Assembly (NCBI RefSeq): GCF_910592395.1
Contig: NC_088323.1
Coordinates: 186,001-250,000 of the forward strand
DNA length: 64,000 bases
Reading direction: 5' to 3'
Origin: Lineus longissimus
Taxonomy: Eukaryota; Nemertea; Pilidiophora; Heteronemertea; Lineidae
The position numbers were made by a program, and so were the translations under genes. Below are positions 24,895-36,489 of the stretch, piece by piece. The stretch's first letter is position 1. Every line of letters begins with the position of its first letter. Under the pieces are notes generated by a model. It saw nothing but the letters and a program-made list of their open reading frames with translations. It was not told the origin of the DNA and searched no databases.

Positions 24895-25618
24895 CTAACT
24901 GTATGCGCCTGCTTAATCGCCCGCCCGCGAATTTTTTCCTGAATCTTTCGGGCAGTACAGTGTACATTTGTACACAGGTTCTCAGCCAATCAGAATCCGA
25001 TAAATCTGTGTCGTCATCGAGGCGTCATCATGAAACTTAGAAGTAAGCTTGTATTGTTTTGTGCTTGTTAATCAAATTTGAAGCATACAGTATAAAAATA
25101 TACTGGAGGAAGACCATACACACGAGGCAGTATCGAAAGACAAGTCTCATTGCAGAGAAACATATTCCTACTGTAGGAAGACCATTCACATGAGACAAGT
25201 CTCATTGTATATTCATGCTCAATATGATATCTGAAGGACTATCCCTTGGATCTTGGAGATGGGCTATTGTTATTGTCCTTTCTGTAGGTATGTTGCAGGC
25301 AGCAGAAATAACTCAAATATCTAAAATCTAAATAACAAGGGAAAAAAAGGCGTTTTAAAAATAAAATCTAAAGTGTAAAAAAGAAAAAGAAAAATGTTGT
25401 CCACAACCGGATTCGAACTCGCGACCTTTGGATCGAACATCGTATTCTGCCATTTTTGACGAGCGCTCTACCAACTGCTCTAAAGTTGCTAAGACTTCTG
25501 ACGTCATGTATTTGTCGAAATCTGATTGGCTGAAAGTCCCTGTACAAATGTACACTATAGTGCCCAAAAGGTTCAGGAAAAAAAATTCGCTACCCGCCCT
25601 TTTCAGATAGACAGTTAG
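24895..25618. mobile_element. Foldback element with ~120-bp inverted arms and an internal SINE-like block
   Basis: The left arm, 24895-25015, and right arm, 25500-25618, are imperfect inverse copies. Shared words include GTGTACATTTGTACA, TTTTTTCCTGAA and CAGCCAATCAGA. The interior holds direct repeats of AGGAAGACCAT and GACAAGTCTCATTG. Next to the right arm, about 25395-25495, the minus strand carries an A box (TAGAGCAGTTGGTAGAGCG) and a B box (GCGAGTTCGAATCCGG). Confidence 0.75.
25395..25495 (-). repeat. tRNA-derived SINE-like block
   Basis: On the minus strand, TTAGAGCAGTTGGTAGAGCG (A-box side) is followed about 40 bases later by GGTCGCGAGTTCGAATCCGG (B box). The arm between them is too long and unpaired for a clean tRNA gene. 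It lies inside the foldback element. Confidence 0.6.
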
Positions 25619-25639
25619 CCCATCTATCACTTCGATCTA

Positions 25640-26750
25640 TCTGCCGAGCTGTCATGGCCAATACTTTTTCTTTCAGAATCTCCGACGTCCTTTGAACTTT
25701 CAAGAAATGGTTGGGTTTGGTCAAGGGACTGGTATTGGATCTGATATATTATCATTGTTGTCACACCTTTTCGCTAAATATGAGGTCTTGAAAATGCTTG
25801 GTATTGCTCCTTGTGAGGTGTTACCCAACGTTAATGACGCCTGTCTGTATAAGTGGTACATACTTGACACCTATGGCGAAGGATGAGCCAGTTATTTTCG
25901 AGTTTGTACTTTGGGTGCATCTCGTTCCTCGGGTTGCATTGCGCCCGCGACCCCATAGGAGTTCCTGGTCTTGTCTCTTCGCCCCCAACCCCGATAAACT
26001 CTATGTGCCGTGAACGAATGCTCATCAGGTCGACAGTTATTTGACGACGTAAATCCATCCATATTAACTGGCGCTGCGGCTGCGCTCAATAGACTTCGTT
26101 GGGGAGTCTGAGCCTGATAGGGTGTACCAGTCCAGCCGGTTATGTACGGTTGGTATGCTCTATGATATGGATCTCCATCCACCTGTCAGCTAGGGGCAGA
26201 CCCCAGTGTCTCAACCCTGGGTCTCAGAGGCGGTAACTTCTAGTCAGGCAGCGCGCTATGTCTGGTTAGGCGACATGGGTTACCAGGAGCATCCACAGCC
26301 AAAATGGTTTGCACATGGAGGTCATCGCGACCGACTTGTGAGGGGGAAGAAGTGATGTCCATGGCGGTTTCAAATTGATCTGACGACCCCCGCGTCTTCT
26401 GGACACGGAGGGGTTCATGTGGCCAAATCCTGTCAGCTAAATCCTATCGTTAGCATCGTTCGCGGTACATGGAAACCAAGGGCATGGAACCCTTTTTTGT
26501 CTTGGTTTAATTTCTCTGAGGATTTCAATGATGATATATATATTTAGATCCACAGGTATAGTCGGTACATGTGGCGACTCGCCATATGAACATTTTAATA
26601 GTTTTTTTTCGAGCATTGTAAAAAGTTATGAGAATAAATTTCCCCTTTGGACGTGTTTTTTTTACCAGAATGACATTCAAAAAGTTTGTCACTGGAGAGT
26701 TTCCCCATCCCCCACCCCAGCCCTAGAATAATATACAGACTAAATAGTAT
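25640..26750. other. No gene recognised; GC-richer tract at 25920-26420
   Basis: Base composition changes to GC-rich between about 25920 and 26420, with a 96-codon open frame on the minus strand (26182-25892). The tract looks like an old inserted sequence, but no family was identified. Confidence 0.35.
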
Positions 26751-27030
26751 CTTTGGACTGTACTGGTAATATAGGTCAGTCACGAAAAATAAAATATATA
26801 TTGGACTGTACTGGTAATATAGGTCAGTCACGAAGAATAGACTATATATTGGACTGTACTGGTAATATAGGTCAGTCACGAAAAATGAAATATGTATTGG
26901 ACTGTACTGGTAATATTGGTCAGTCACGAAGAATAGAATGATATTGGACTGTACTGGTAATAGAGGTCAGTCAAAAAAAAGAAATATATATTGGACTGTA
27001 CTGGTAATATAGGTCAGTCACGAAAATATC
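26750..27030. repeat. 48-bp minisatellite, six copies
   Basis: Six copies of a 48-bp unit beginning TTGGACTGTACTGGTAATAT and containing GGTCAGTCACGAA. Copies differ mainly in the A-rich end. Its length is divisible by three, so it gives an artefactual repeat peptide on both strands. Confidence 0.9.
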
Positions 27031-28800
27031 TGAAAGTCTGTGCCCCATTGTTGACGAATATAATATCGTGAGGACTTTATCAATAGTCACGGTCCCTGGC
27101 CCCTCCCACATAAAAATCATTAGCAAGGTCACTGCAGGCAATAGCTTCAGCATTGTTATTGTATAAACATGTCTTAAACATTATAGACGGCCCTATTTGT
27201 GGGGTTACATTGGGTTCTTGCTGGGGTAATGATGTCCATGTCCGATTCTGCGTTTTGTGGACTTGTAAATCAGTCCAGCAGTGACATTGCGTTTTGTGGA
27301 CATGTAAGTCTGTCCCGCAGTACCAAGTTTCACCCCAGCAATTACCAATAAGACCTGCACGTGACCTTAAAGTAAATAGCTATGCAAGTGTGGTCGAGAC
27401 AAAACGCGATGTATGCATTAGAAGAAGGAAATCTGCGAAGAGTAGCTGGAACTGTCTGTCCAGCTCTCGTTTATGAAACAATGGGCGATTCGAAAGACGT
27501 CTCCTGAACAGATCGCCCATTGTTAACTGAAGCAGCATTCGAATTGTCTCCAATTTTTTCAGGTGGATTGCTCCATCTCCTGTGATTTCGCTGTCCCGTC
27601 CCAAGAATCGAGCCAACGCGATCGAGTCCACTTTTGAGAGATAAATATTCAGGATGCCAGATTTGTGGAACACAATTGAGGTAAATGAGATAAGCATGGC
27701 TACAGTTGATGAAATGAGGCTTTAGGTCCGTCATCATGTGACTGATATTGGGACAAACCCGAGGCAGGTTTACCACCATTGCCTCACAATTCAAATTAAT
27801 TTATTCATCTTATTAGTGCCATGATTTAAAAAAAAACGTCATGAAAAATGATCAAATACTTCAATTTCTTAAATTGTGTATTTCAATGTTTCTTGGTATA
27901 TAAATCTTTCCTTTCTATTCCAGACCAGTAGTGAAGAGCCATGATCAGGGAACAGCAGTTCCCAACGGAATTGACCCTTTTTCTTGTTGTAATTCATGCT
28001 GTTGGCTCAGAATGGGTTGACACTCGCCTGTTTTCGACCCTGAAAATTAAACAGCAAACATTGTTACTCTTTGTTAAAAGTGAACCTTGCAAAATGTGTG
28101 CTTATTCCTGAAATCAATAGCACTTCATGTATGTACTCGCTGATCCAGAATATTGCTATTTCTTGTTCCGTTTTCAATGTGGCAATCCATTTACCGTATC
28201 TGAGCTATTTCACAGCACAAGAAGTGCAACATTACAACAATGGAGCTATTTCTTGATCACAGGAAAAATGTGTTTCTACATTGTTTTACTCAAATGATGC
28301 ATGGATGAGCCTTATTGACATAATTGTTTTCAAGAGGAATTGGTTGTAGGTTTTCTTTCTTTTTTCTTAAGGCAGGCCTGATTTAACAAAAGGCCTATAT
28401 TTTAGGTAGGATATTATTTATACCATAGGCCCATATCAGTTTTGAGAGCAATTTCCTCTTGAAGACATTAAACGTCAGTCGAGTCTCTGCACCATTTTGA
28501 TTGGGCGGTTTTGGGCTAAAATACAGTACAAGAGAATGCTCCATTGGTGTTAACAGCATATGTCATTGTTTTGGTCAGCAATCTGTTCTTGCCACCTTGA
28601 AAGCGGTCACGGATACTTATGACTTGTATATTGTTCAATTGTTATTATTCTATTATCATTTGCCCCCCCCCCCCCCATCCTCATCGACACTCACAGTGCA
28701 CCACCCTCCATCCCGCACTGACCCAACATATCTGATCCCTTGACACGCTTGCTCAAGCGGCGTCAGCAGTATCAACGTTGTGTTATTGTATTCCAAGTTT
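27031..28800. other. No gene recognised
   Basis: Two overlapping minus-strand frames (27697-27380 and 27794-27471) are open for about 105 codons, but neither has a family I recognise. A poly-C run lies near 28663. Nothing else is supportable. Confidence 0.35.
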
Positions 28801-29245
28801 TGCATTATTCATATGTATGTACTTGCCAAATAAATGTTGTCATATCATAACCTTCGTCTCTTGTCCTTCGGTCAATAAGTGTGCTGATCACTCCTTTTTT
28901 CTGATTCCGCATGCCGGCCACTAATTCTAAGTTTTGTAGTACATGTAGCCTATATATTATATACTTGCCCAATAAAAGTTGCCATATCATCAGGCTTTGT
29001 CTCTTGTCCTTCGGTCTCTCAGCGTGGGGGACACTCTCGAAAAGTTAGATTTATGCACTTACCAAACGACACTGCACCTTCCTCATCAAAATACCTCACG
29101 CCTGCGGACAGGGACGAAATAGCCCAGTCTGTACCGTAACTTAATTTGCATCCCGTTTCAATCACGAATAACACATCGTCAGCCTTTGTCTCTTGTCCTT
29201 CGGTCTCTCAGCGTGGGGGACACTCTCGAAAAGTGAGATTATTAA
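28800..29245. repeat. Dispersed short direct repeats (GTCTCTTGTCCTTCGGTC family)
   Basis: The phrase TTGTCTCTTGTCCTTCGGTC with TCTCAGCGTGGGGGACACTC occurs nearly identically at about 28990 and 29185, and a shorter related copy at about 28855. A second shared block with ACTTGCC(A/C)AATAAA precedes two of them. Confidence 0.7.
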
Positions 29246-29279
29246 AAATAACTGTCGCTCAATGTGTGTATCTATGTGT

Positions 29280-30060
29280 CCCTGGAGTTCGAAGGATGTG
29301 ACATTACAGAGCGTCCGATTTTAGTCTCGTAGAGAGACGCGAATTATTCCAGGACATTCAAACTTGTGTTGTATCCTATCCTTACGATGTATATTATGGT
29401 TATCCCTACCGAGGTTACCGAGGTGCTAAAAGCCCTGTCTCTTTAGTATTGGATGAGGCATCCTGCAGACAGTCCGCTGTACGCTCTTGAGAGAGACACT
29501 GACACCCCATCTCTGCCCAGAGTAACCCGTGCTTAGAGTAACTGGTAAACCGCAATCGTCTGTTGAAGATGAAGCATTGCTGGTGTTTATTCATATCATC
29601 TCCTCAAACACCACTCGAGTACTTCTTGGGTGGTACCTGATACGAGACAACTAACTGAGCTGTAACTAACATGAAGTGCTGTTTGATAAGGGCACATGAG
29701 CTGTGTCCCTTTAGTTCGAAGGATGTGACACCTCACAGTGTCCAATGCAGCTCATTGAGACAAAAAGACACTAATACATTCACAGGACTTTCAAACTGCT
29801 GTGAGCGTCCCTACAGCAGTATGGGCAGTGAAGCGGACAACCCCATTGCTCCAGTGTTAGTCTTGGGGGTAACTGATTTGGCATTACCTGGTATGGGCAA
29901 CTCGTCTTGCGAGGGTGCAGATCGTGTGTCCCTTGTACTTTGAAGGATGTGACATACGACAGAGTGTCCAATGCAACTCCGCGCGAGAAAAAGACGCTAA
30001 TACATTCCTAGGACATTTAAACTGCTGGGGGCATCCCTACAGAACAACGAATAGGAATAG
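29280..30060. repeat. Three diverged copies of a ~100-bp block
   Basis: Starting at about 29286, 29706 and 29938 the same block appears: TTCGAAGGATGTGACA, a GTCCAATGCA-type phrase, a GACACTAATACATTC-type phrase, and AGGACATTYAAAC. Copies are clearly diverged, and the spacing is irregular. Their nature is unknown. Confidence 0.6.
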
Positions 30061-30156
30061 CATGGGTGAAAACTCGATCTGTCTTCGATTTTTGGAACAA
30101 CGCTGATAATCTGTAAGTACTAGGACCCATCAACAGAAGCTAAAAGCCGATCGCCG

Positions 30157-31195
30157 CATCGCGTATTTCCACCTCACCCGTGAGGTTTGTTTTCCTCGCA
30201 TCATGAGCACATTGAGGTTGCACTGAGGTGCCCTTACCACCGGCAGGTAGCCAAATGCATCTAGTTTCTTTAATTGATGTGAAAACACGGGGTCATCTCG
30301 GCGTCCCCACTGTGTAGTGCCACCTGAACTGCTGATGAACCGTGCTCGATATGTACCGGCTACCTCTCTCTCCATCACCACCGACGATAGAAGAAGGAGC
30401 TAGCTATAATTGGATCAACAGTAAATATACGCCTGGAATCAGTATGTGCTGACATTTTCTAAGCACTGTACATGTGCGGGAAAGAAAAAGGGATGCAGGA
30501 TGATTAGATAACAAGACAATTAAGAAGAAAAAAAGAGAAAACTGTGGCAGATTCACCGGGAGTCGAACCCATGACCTGCCGATCCACAGTCAGACACTCT
30601 CCGAGCTGAACCGTCAAGGCTTTCGTGCTGAATTGGAGATTTTATTCGCCTCTTATATGCGGTATGCAAACGAGCGCGCAGCAATTGTGACAAGGTCGCG
30701 CAGGTGGCAAAGTGATTGACCGACATAGATCCAAGTAATCGTATATTATGATAGTTGTACAGATTTTTCTCAACATATCGTATTTATATACCTCAGTGAT
30801 ATAAAAGATTATCATTGCAGTTGATTTAACGTTTGAATGGCCTTTTTTTTAAAGTTTTTAAAAATCGACGTCAGCAGGGTCAGAGCGAATCAGTCAATTG
30901 TTTAGGAAGACTCCGGCAGGGTCAAAAGAAATAGTTGTTGGCGCCGATGATGTCGGCATTATGGCGTATTTCCACCTCACCCGTGAGATTTGTTTTTCTC
31001 GCATCATGAGCACATTGAGGTTGCACTGAGGTGCCCTTACCACCGGCAGATAGCCAAATGCATCTAGTTTCTTTAATTGATGTGAAAACACGGGGTCATC
31101 TCGGCGTCCCCACCGTGTAGTGCCACCTGAACTGCTGGTGAACCGTGCTCAATATGTACCGGCTACCTCTCTCTCTCCATCATCACCGACGATAT
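30157..31195. repeat. Dispersed, internally deleted copy of the 1.03-kb array unit
   Basis: This segment holds one rearranged unit plus a second partial one. The CTCACCCGTGAG landmark occurs twice, 808 bp apart, and a ~220-bp part of the unit is missing at about 30430, where two non-adjacent unit parts are fused. The tRNA-like block is present on the minus strand at about 30543-30630. It shows that the unit is dispersed and not only a local satellite. Confidence 0.8.
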
Positions 31196-31204
31196 GTGGC
31201 GGTG

Positions 31205-31375
31205 CCGGTGTAGAAGTTTAAAATGTCCTAGGATAAAATGTCCGGGAACAAAGGATTCTATTATGCGCTTCAATCTCTGAGCTATTGACGGTCAGGGTCT
31301 CTATAGAACCATATTGCAGAATACAATAGGGCCGGACACTTTTTCCAGGGGGGACACTTTTTACTTTTACACCGG
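31205..31375. mobile_element. 171-bp inverted-repeat element ending CCGGTGTA
   Basis: The left arm begins CCGGTGTAGAAGTTTAAAAT and the right arm is its imperfect inverse (CCGGTGTAAAAGTAAAAAGT read backwards), about 40 bp each. Both arms repeat a GTCC-spaced motif. The left arm recurs as a fragment at 44336-44392 (AATGTCCTAGGATAGAATGT). It abuts the end of the 1.03-kb repeat fragment. Confidence 0.7.
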
Positions 31376-31501
31376 TCCTGCGAGGTTTTTCAATGAAAAA
31401 GACGCACACCACTGCCGTACATGTACCTGTGAAAAATCACATCCGCACAGTAATATCAGTATAAAATGGAAGAAAACAAGACTAGTTTCATATAAAAGTT
31501 A

Positions 31502-31507
31502 TTTATT
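31502..31507 (-). promoter_or_regulatory. Possible polyadenylation signal of the LRR-Ig gene
   Basis: AATAAA on the minus strand, about 690 bases beyond the stop of the LRR-Ig gene. Several other AT-rich matches exist nearby, so this is only a candidate. Confidence 0.3.
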
Positions 31508-32193
31508 ATGAACAGTTTGAAGAGCATGGTAAAGCCACATACATATGAAAGTGATACATGTACACATAAGCTATGCATTGAAGTCTCTGGTGAAATATAC
31601 ATGCCTTGAATAAAATTAACATGAATTAGCATCGTGTCCTATTTACAATCGATGGTGAAATTTCATATATATATTCCGGCCCTCCCCAATAATAGCAGTG
31701 ACAAAAACTAACCCAAGCCACCTCTTTGTCTCGCCTGAGCAAACGAGATATTTCATGAATTAAAACGAAGATCTGAATACACATGTGTCTTGGATACCCA
31801 GTGCAGAACTGTCGTGTTAGCTGGACAATGATTAAAAGCGTCGTCTTAAAACCCTTTTTAGATAAAGATTCAATACGAAGAAATCAGTTCACAATAAATA
31901 AGACTCATCACGAGAAAATCCGCAACCAATATGAATTTACATGCGAGGAGAGTCACTAACTCAGTGACCAAAAAGAGCTCCTCGACCCGCCCCATCACAT
32001 CAGTTGGCATACGAATGTGTAAAGTCCTCTCATGATCGCGTTTCCGACTCCCACCCTTGCAAAAATCAAGTATTTTCATTACCAGCGGCTCAACGCAGGG
32101 TGTCGCACAACCCATGTCTTCACACACGATATCTTGCAAGACCGACATATTAACTCGGGGTTAAGCTTGTTTACATAAAATGGCTTTCATCCT

Positions 32194-33672
32194 CTACAAT
32201 CGCTCCCTTTCTCCGTTCTTGCCGCTAACAGGGGTCGTGACGTCCTTGTAAACATTGTTCCTAAAGCGAGGCACAGTTTTCTTTCGTCCATCTTTCCTCT
32301 TACAAATCTTGTCTCTAAAACCCCACAGAAGAGCAACTAAAATGATACAGAAGCAAAACGTCCCCAGGACGGCCCCAGCTACGTCCCCTGGGCCGTAGCA
32401 GACGTTCCGCGACCGGCACGTCCCCACGTCTGCGGCAAAAGCGGAGACATTCCCAAGACTGTTGCCAGCGATACACTCATATTGTCCAATCTCCGATGCT
32501 AAGGTTATTCTTATTGTACTGTTAGTGTGTGTTACACCGTACGATACATTTGAGGCAGAGACCAGAGTGCCAGAGGGTGCTTTCCACCAAATCTTTGGAG
32601 CAGGGTCACCTTTCGCTCTGCAGGTGGCCTCTGCCAATTTCACTTCAGTGCCCAAGATCTTTACACCTGAGCATTTAAACTCATCTTCTGGGAAGTCCTT
32701 CAGCAGAACATCTTTCGGTGTTGTACAGCGCACCGCCGTGAAACACTTGTTTTTCTGCTGACACGTTTCGTTCGGCTGCGCAAATGTTTTCAACCATTTC
32801 AAATCACAATTACAGTTGAAGGAGTTTGTGTTCACATTGATGGCATTCACTCTGTCTATGATCTCAAGGAACTCCTCCCTCAGCCCCGTCATCGCGTTGT
32901 GTTCCAGATTCAAGTCTTTGAGGTTGGTTAATTTATTCAACATGTCGGGTGTGACCTCTCTGATCATATTCCACGACAGATTAATCTCGACCAGTTTCGT
33001 CAACGACGACAACAGATCTTCGTCAAATGACTTCATCCCATTTCTGCGCATGTCTAAAGTTGTTAGACTTTCGGCAAGAGGACGCAATGTGGCACCACCT
33101 AGCGTCTTTAGTTTGTTGTTACTCAGGTTGAGAGATTTTACACTTGCCTCAAAGAATGTCTCAGCCTCAATCGACTCAATATCGTTTCCGCTCAAATCGA
33201 GCACATCCACCCTCAGACCCCTGAACGTATAGTCCTGCAGGCGTTTTAATCCATTCGAAGACAGTTTCAATGTCTGCAAAGTCTGCGCTTCTCCCAACAT
33301 GAAAGAACCCGGATATAGGCCGTCTAATTTATTGGATTTCAGAGTTAGAGATGTCAATTTTGTCAAATCCATGAATGTTCCAATAGCTATTCCGGTAATG
33401 CCACAACGACTGAGAACAATTTCACTTAAATCTTTGAACGTTGAGAAGCTGTCGCGTACAAGCTCCCCGAAGTTGTTATGGTCCTTGGGAGAGGTGGAGT
33501 CTATAGTCAGTGACGTCACAGTCGTGGGTATTCCAGCTGGAAACGTAGCCTTGCTTATTATACATTCGACTTTGTTGCCCTTGCAGTTACAAACACCCGG
33601 ACACTGTTGTGAAAGGGCACTGGAGATGATGGTTGTCATGACGACAAGGAAAACTGTCACCGTCGACTCCAT
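32194..33672 (-). CDS. Single-pass LRR-immunoglobulin membrane protein
   Basis: One uninterrupted exon encodes 492 residues. Seen: signal peptide at 1-21, LRRNT cysteines at 24-37 (CPGVCNCKGNKVEC), about eight leucine-rich repeats at 83-280 (for example LTSLTLKSNKL, VDVLDLSGNDI, LKDLNLEHNAM), LRRCT at 285-334, one Ig domain at 340-417 with the pair C351 and C400 (YECIAGNSLGN), and a transmembrane helix at 431-452. A basic 40-residue tail follows. This order is that of the LRR-Ig neuronal and adhesion proteins (AMIGO, LINGO and LRRC4-like); I cannot assign an orthologue. The protein should sit at the cell surface and bind a protein ligand. Being intronless, it may be a lineage-specific family member. 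Confidence 0.9.
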   Translation of the reverse strand: MESTVTVFLVVMTTIISSALSQQCPGVCNCKGNKVECIISKATFPAGIPTTVTSLTIDSTSPKDHNNFGELVRDSFSTFKDLSEIVLSRCGITGIAIGTFMDLTKLTSLTLKSNKLDGLYPGSFMLGEAQTLQTLKLSSNGLKRLQDYTFRGLRVDVLDLSGNDIESIEAETFFEASVKSLNLSNNKLKTLGGATLRPLAESLTTLDMRRNGMKSFDEDLLSSLTKLVEINLSWNMIREVTPDMLNKLTNLKDLNLEHNAMTGLREEFLEIIDRVNAINVNTNSFNCNCDLKWLKTFAQPNETCQQKNKCFTAVRCTTPKDVLLKDFPEDEFKCSGVKILGTEVKLAEATCRAKGDPAPKIWWKAPSGTLVSASNVSYGVTHTNSTIRITLASEIGQYECIAGNSLGNVSAFAADVGTCRSRNVCYGPGDVAGAVLGTFCFCIILVALLWGFRDKICKRKDGRKKTVPRFRNNVYKDVTTPVSGKNGERERL

Positions 33673-35814
33673 TTTGTTTTACGATGTCACGTGGCTGATA
33701 TCGTCTGTTCTCTGAAATAGACATATTGGGGACGTAATGAATATCAGTGTGAAAGCATAAAACCGGGAGAATGGCTAAGAATAGGGAACCACAAAGTACA
33801 TATATAAACGTAATTAGTCGCGTTCCCTTGGTTGCGGGCTTACTCCGATGATGTTGACGTCATTAGAATCTGAAATATGACCTGTAACTTCGGAAAACTA
33901 CATGTAGGCTACAAGTGCTGGCCAAAAACTTTAAAACACTTCATACCATAAAGAAATAATACGTGTAAATGGTACACTAAGGTTTATGCCCGATGACGTT
34001 TCCCAATATCGATCACTCACAACATTTTGTTCCAATATTAACTATAGGCTAATAGAGCGAGTGGTTTGCGTCTGGTCACCCAGTTACCCAGGTCACATAC
34101 TGACAGGCAATTATGAAAATGATGGAAGCACTATCGTGTTTGGCTTGCTTTGATTTCATGCTGGCTACAATTAGGGTTGGATAGATGTGTTTATGCTATC
34201 ATGGACAGGGTGGGCCAAACGAAACGACATCAAGGAGAAAATGATGCAGATGGCAGTCGGGGCTGTCCTGCTTGGTTGGTAATTGACAATTTGTTCACTC
34301 CGACCTTAAACGACTTGGAAATTGGCACTCCCGATTTGATTAGACTGTAATTGGTTAATGTGTCATTGCTCACACATCTGCAGAATGTTTGGTTAGTTAA
34401 ATGTTTCCCGGCGACAAAAATGGTCTTGGCCTAAAAAAACTGGATTTCAGACAATGCTGAAACAGAGTATGCAGAGTGGAAGTTTCATGATGTTGCACTG
34501 ATCAGTATTCCATGCCCTGCCCCCCCCCCCCGAGATAGATACCTTTCATAGAAAGTCAAAGTTTAGCGCGCACCCTAGACTCGTGGGTGCCGCGGCTCCC
34601 CGGCGTGATCAACATTCTTGAGTGTTTATGCTCACCACTGAGACTGCTTACATGGCTTATGTAGTAAAATGGCACCGTGGTCAGCTAGGAAGAAGGAGAA
34701 GGTGAGGAGATTTGTGTCCCCAAACCCCCTCGCCCTTATGTTCGGACTGTTACGTGCCCCCTCAGGTTCACCCTTGATCGAGACCTTCAAAGTGTCCCTG
34801 CCCATGAGGCAGTATGAGGAGGGCGTTGTGGAGGTGCCCCGAGACTAAGCGAGAGTGCATAACAAGGTGATGATTCTATGGCCTCAGGAATGTCTGGTTG
34901 TGCCCCCTGGTCGTGAGGACAGATTGAGGAATTTAGACCTACCTTATTAGTAATGATAAACAGTCCCTAGGCCTATCTAGAACAATAGTAACATGGATCA
35001 CCGGTTGTGCACACGGAATAAACGAAGAGGGATATGCACTGACTTGAATATATAAATATGTCGGTGTATAATGTTACATAGTAGCCATATACACAGGCTG
35101 GTCTATGTAGGCCTAGTACAATGGTAGGCTTATCGAGTTCCTATTGGAGGCAAGTTGTGTTGTTATCGCGAAGTTATAAATAACAGACGGCTAGGCCTAT
35201 TCCTGGATCATACAATAGTAGTACAGTTGCAGTCGATACCGCGGAAACAGCTTAGGGTGGCCTCCGACACGTTCAGTTATCGAATGCCTCATGTTGCAGA
35301 ATTATTGTAGAAACTGCCTTCAGCGGTTCAACTCGGCTTGAAGACAAGATCAACTGGTACAAGCGTACCCGGTTGAACGACCTAGAGGTCTCGGCTGATT
35401 ATCATAGGTAGTTTAAGGATATGACAAAAATGAAAGTCCCAAAATATTTGTTGAAACGCAAAATGATTGCTCAGTAGGCCTATACTTACTAGAAATAGAT
35501 CAGAACCGAATTCATGCACCTTTTCAGTAACTCTCCGGGAATTAAACGCGTCCTGTCCTATAAAACTTGTTTCTGCAATGTCCTGTTTGACTGCACGGGA
35601 TCGGCCACATACTCGATCCAGGTCACAGTCCGCGATGTGCGTAGATTATTATTTGCATGACAATATTTAATGTCGAATCAGAGCGAGCACAATACATGTA
35701 TATCGTGACAATCACTGTGTACATGAGTTACAATGAGAGATTGTTCGTTGCGTCAGTGTGCTTTTCATGGCGTCTGACCGAAGGACAGTGCGTGTGCGTA
35801 GAATTTTCTGATAG
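33673..35814. other. Upstream flank of the LRR-Ig gene; no other gene recognised
   Basis: The sequence is AT-leaning, with a C run near 34510. Short open frames at 34150-34350 and 35467-35839 have no family resemblance and no splice support. Nothing else was seen. Confidence 0.4.
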
Positions 35815-36285
35815 TCTCTCTGATAGGATATGGTTGTGACTATACTTCAGACCGGCTCGTGTTGTGACTGTCTCTGTATGGTTCTCTCTGGTAGTCTATG
35901 GTTGTGACTATACTTCAGACCGGCTCGTGTTGTGACTGTCTCTGTATGGTTCTCTCTGGTAGTCTATGGTTGTGACTATACTTCAGACCGGCTCGTGTTG
36001 TGACTGTCTCTGTATGGTGCTCTCTGGTAGTCTATGGTTGTGACTATACTTCAGACCGGCTCGTGTTGTGACTGTCTCTGTATGGTTCTCTCTGGTAGTC
36101 TATGGTTGTGACTATACTTCAGACCGGCTCGTGTTGTGACTGTCTCTGTGTGGTGCTCTCTGGTAGTCTATGGTTGTGACTATACTTCAGACCGGCTCGT
36201 GTTGTGACTGTCTCTGTATGGTTCTCTCTGGTAGTCTATGGTTGTGACTATACTTTAGACCGGCTCGTGTTGTGACTGTTCGTCG
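35815..36285. repeat. 68-bp minisatellite, seven copies
   Basis: Seven copies of a 68-bp unit with TATGGTTGTGACTATACTTC and ACCGGCTCGTGTTGTGACTG. Starts of the shared word fall at 35832, 35900, 35968, 36036, 36104, 36172 and 36240. Copies are nearly identical, except for a few T/G changes. It ends about 130 bp before the tRNA-Gln gene. Confidence 0.93.
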
Positions 36286-36408
36286 CATAATATCAAAACG
36301 GCGAGAAAAGACAAACGCTGGTGCAGATGATGACGTCAATCAAGAGGACAGATCATGACAGATGCGTAAAAAACTACATAGAAGGAAATATCGTAATCAA
36401 AATTGCGC

Positions 36409-36412
36409 AAAA
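36409..36412 (-). terminator. Pol III terminator of tRNA-Gln
   Basis: Four T residues on the minus strand lie five bases beyond the discriminator base, the usual Pol III stop. Confidence 0.7.
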
Positions 36413-36417
36413 GTATG

Positions 36418-36489
36418 AGGTTCCACCGAGATTTGAACTCGGATCGCAGGATTCAAAGTCCTGAGTGCTAACCATTACACCATGGAACC
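36418..36489 (-). tRNA. tRNA-Gln (anticodon TTG)
   Basis: Read on the minus strand, the 72-nt gene begins GGTTCCATGGTGTAATGGTT and ends with the TTCAAATCTCGGTGGAACCT arm and stem. The acceptor stem pairs GGTTCCA with TGGAACC, the A box (TGGTGTAATGG) and B box (GAGTTCAAATC) are intact, and the anticodon loop CTTTGAA gives TTG, reading CAA glutamine codons. It closely matches animal tRNA-Gln as I remember it. CCA is not encoded, as expected. There is no intron. Confidence 0.95.

Noticed and set aside
27380-27794. Two overlapping minus-strand frames of about 105 codons.
   Set aside because: They share no known family, lack splice or promoter context and overlap in different frames.
31870-32148. 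92-codon frame just downstream of the LRR-Ig gene on the same strand.
   Set aside because: It has no family resemblance, and its place between a stop codon and a likely poly(A) signal fits 3' UTR.
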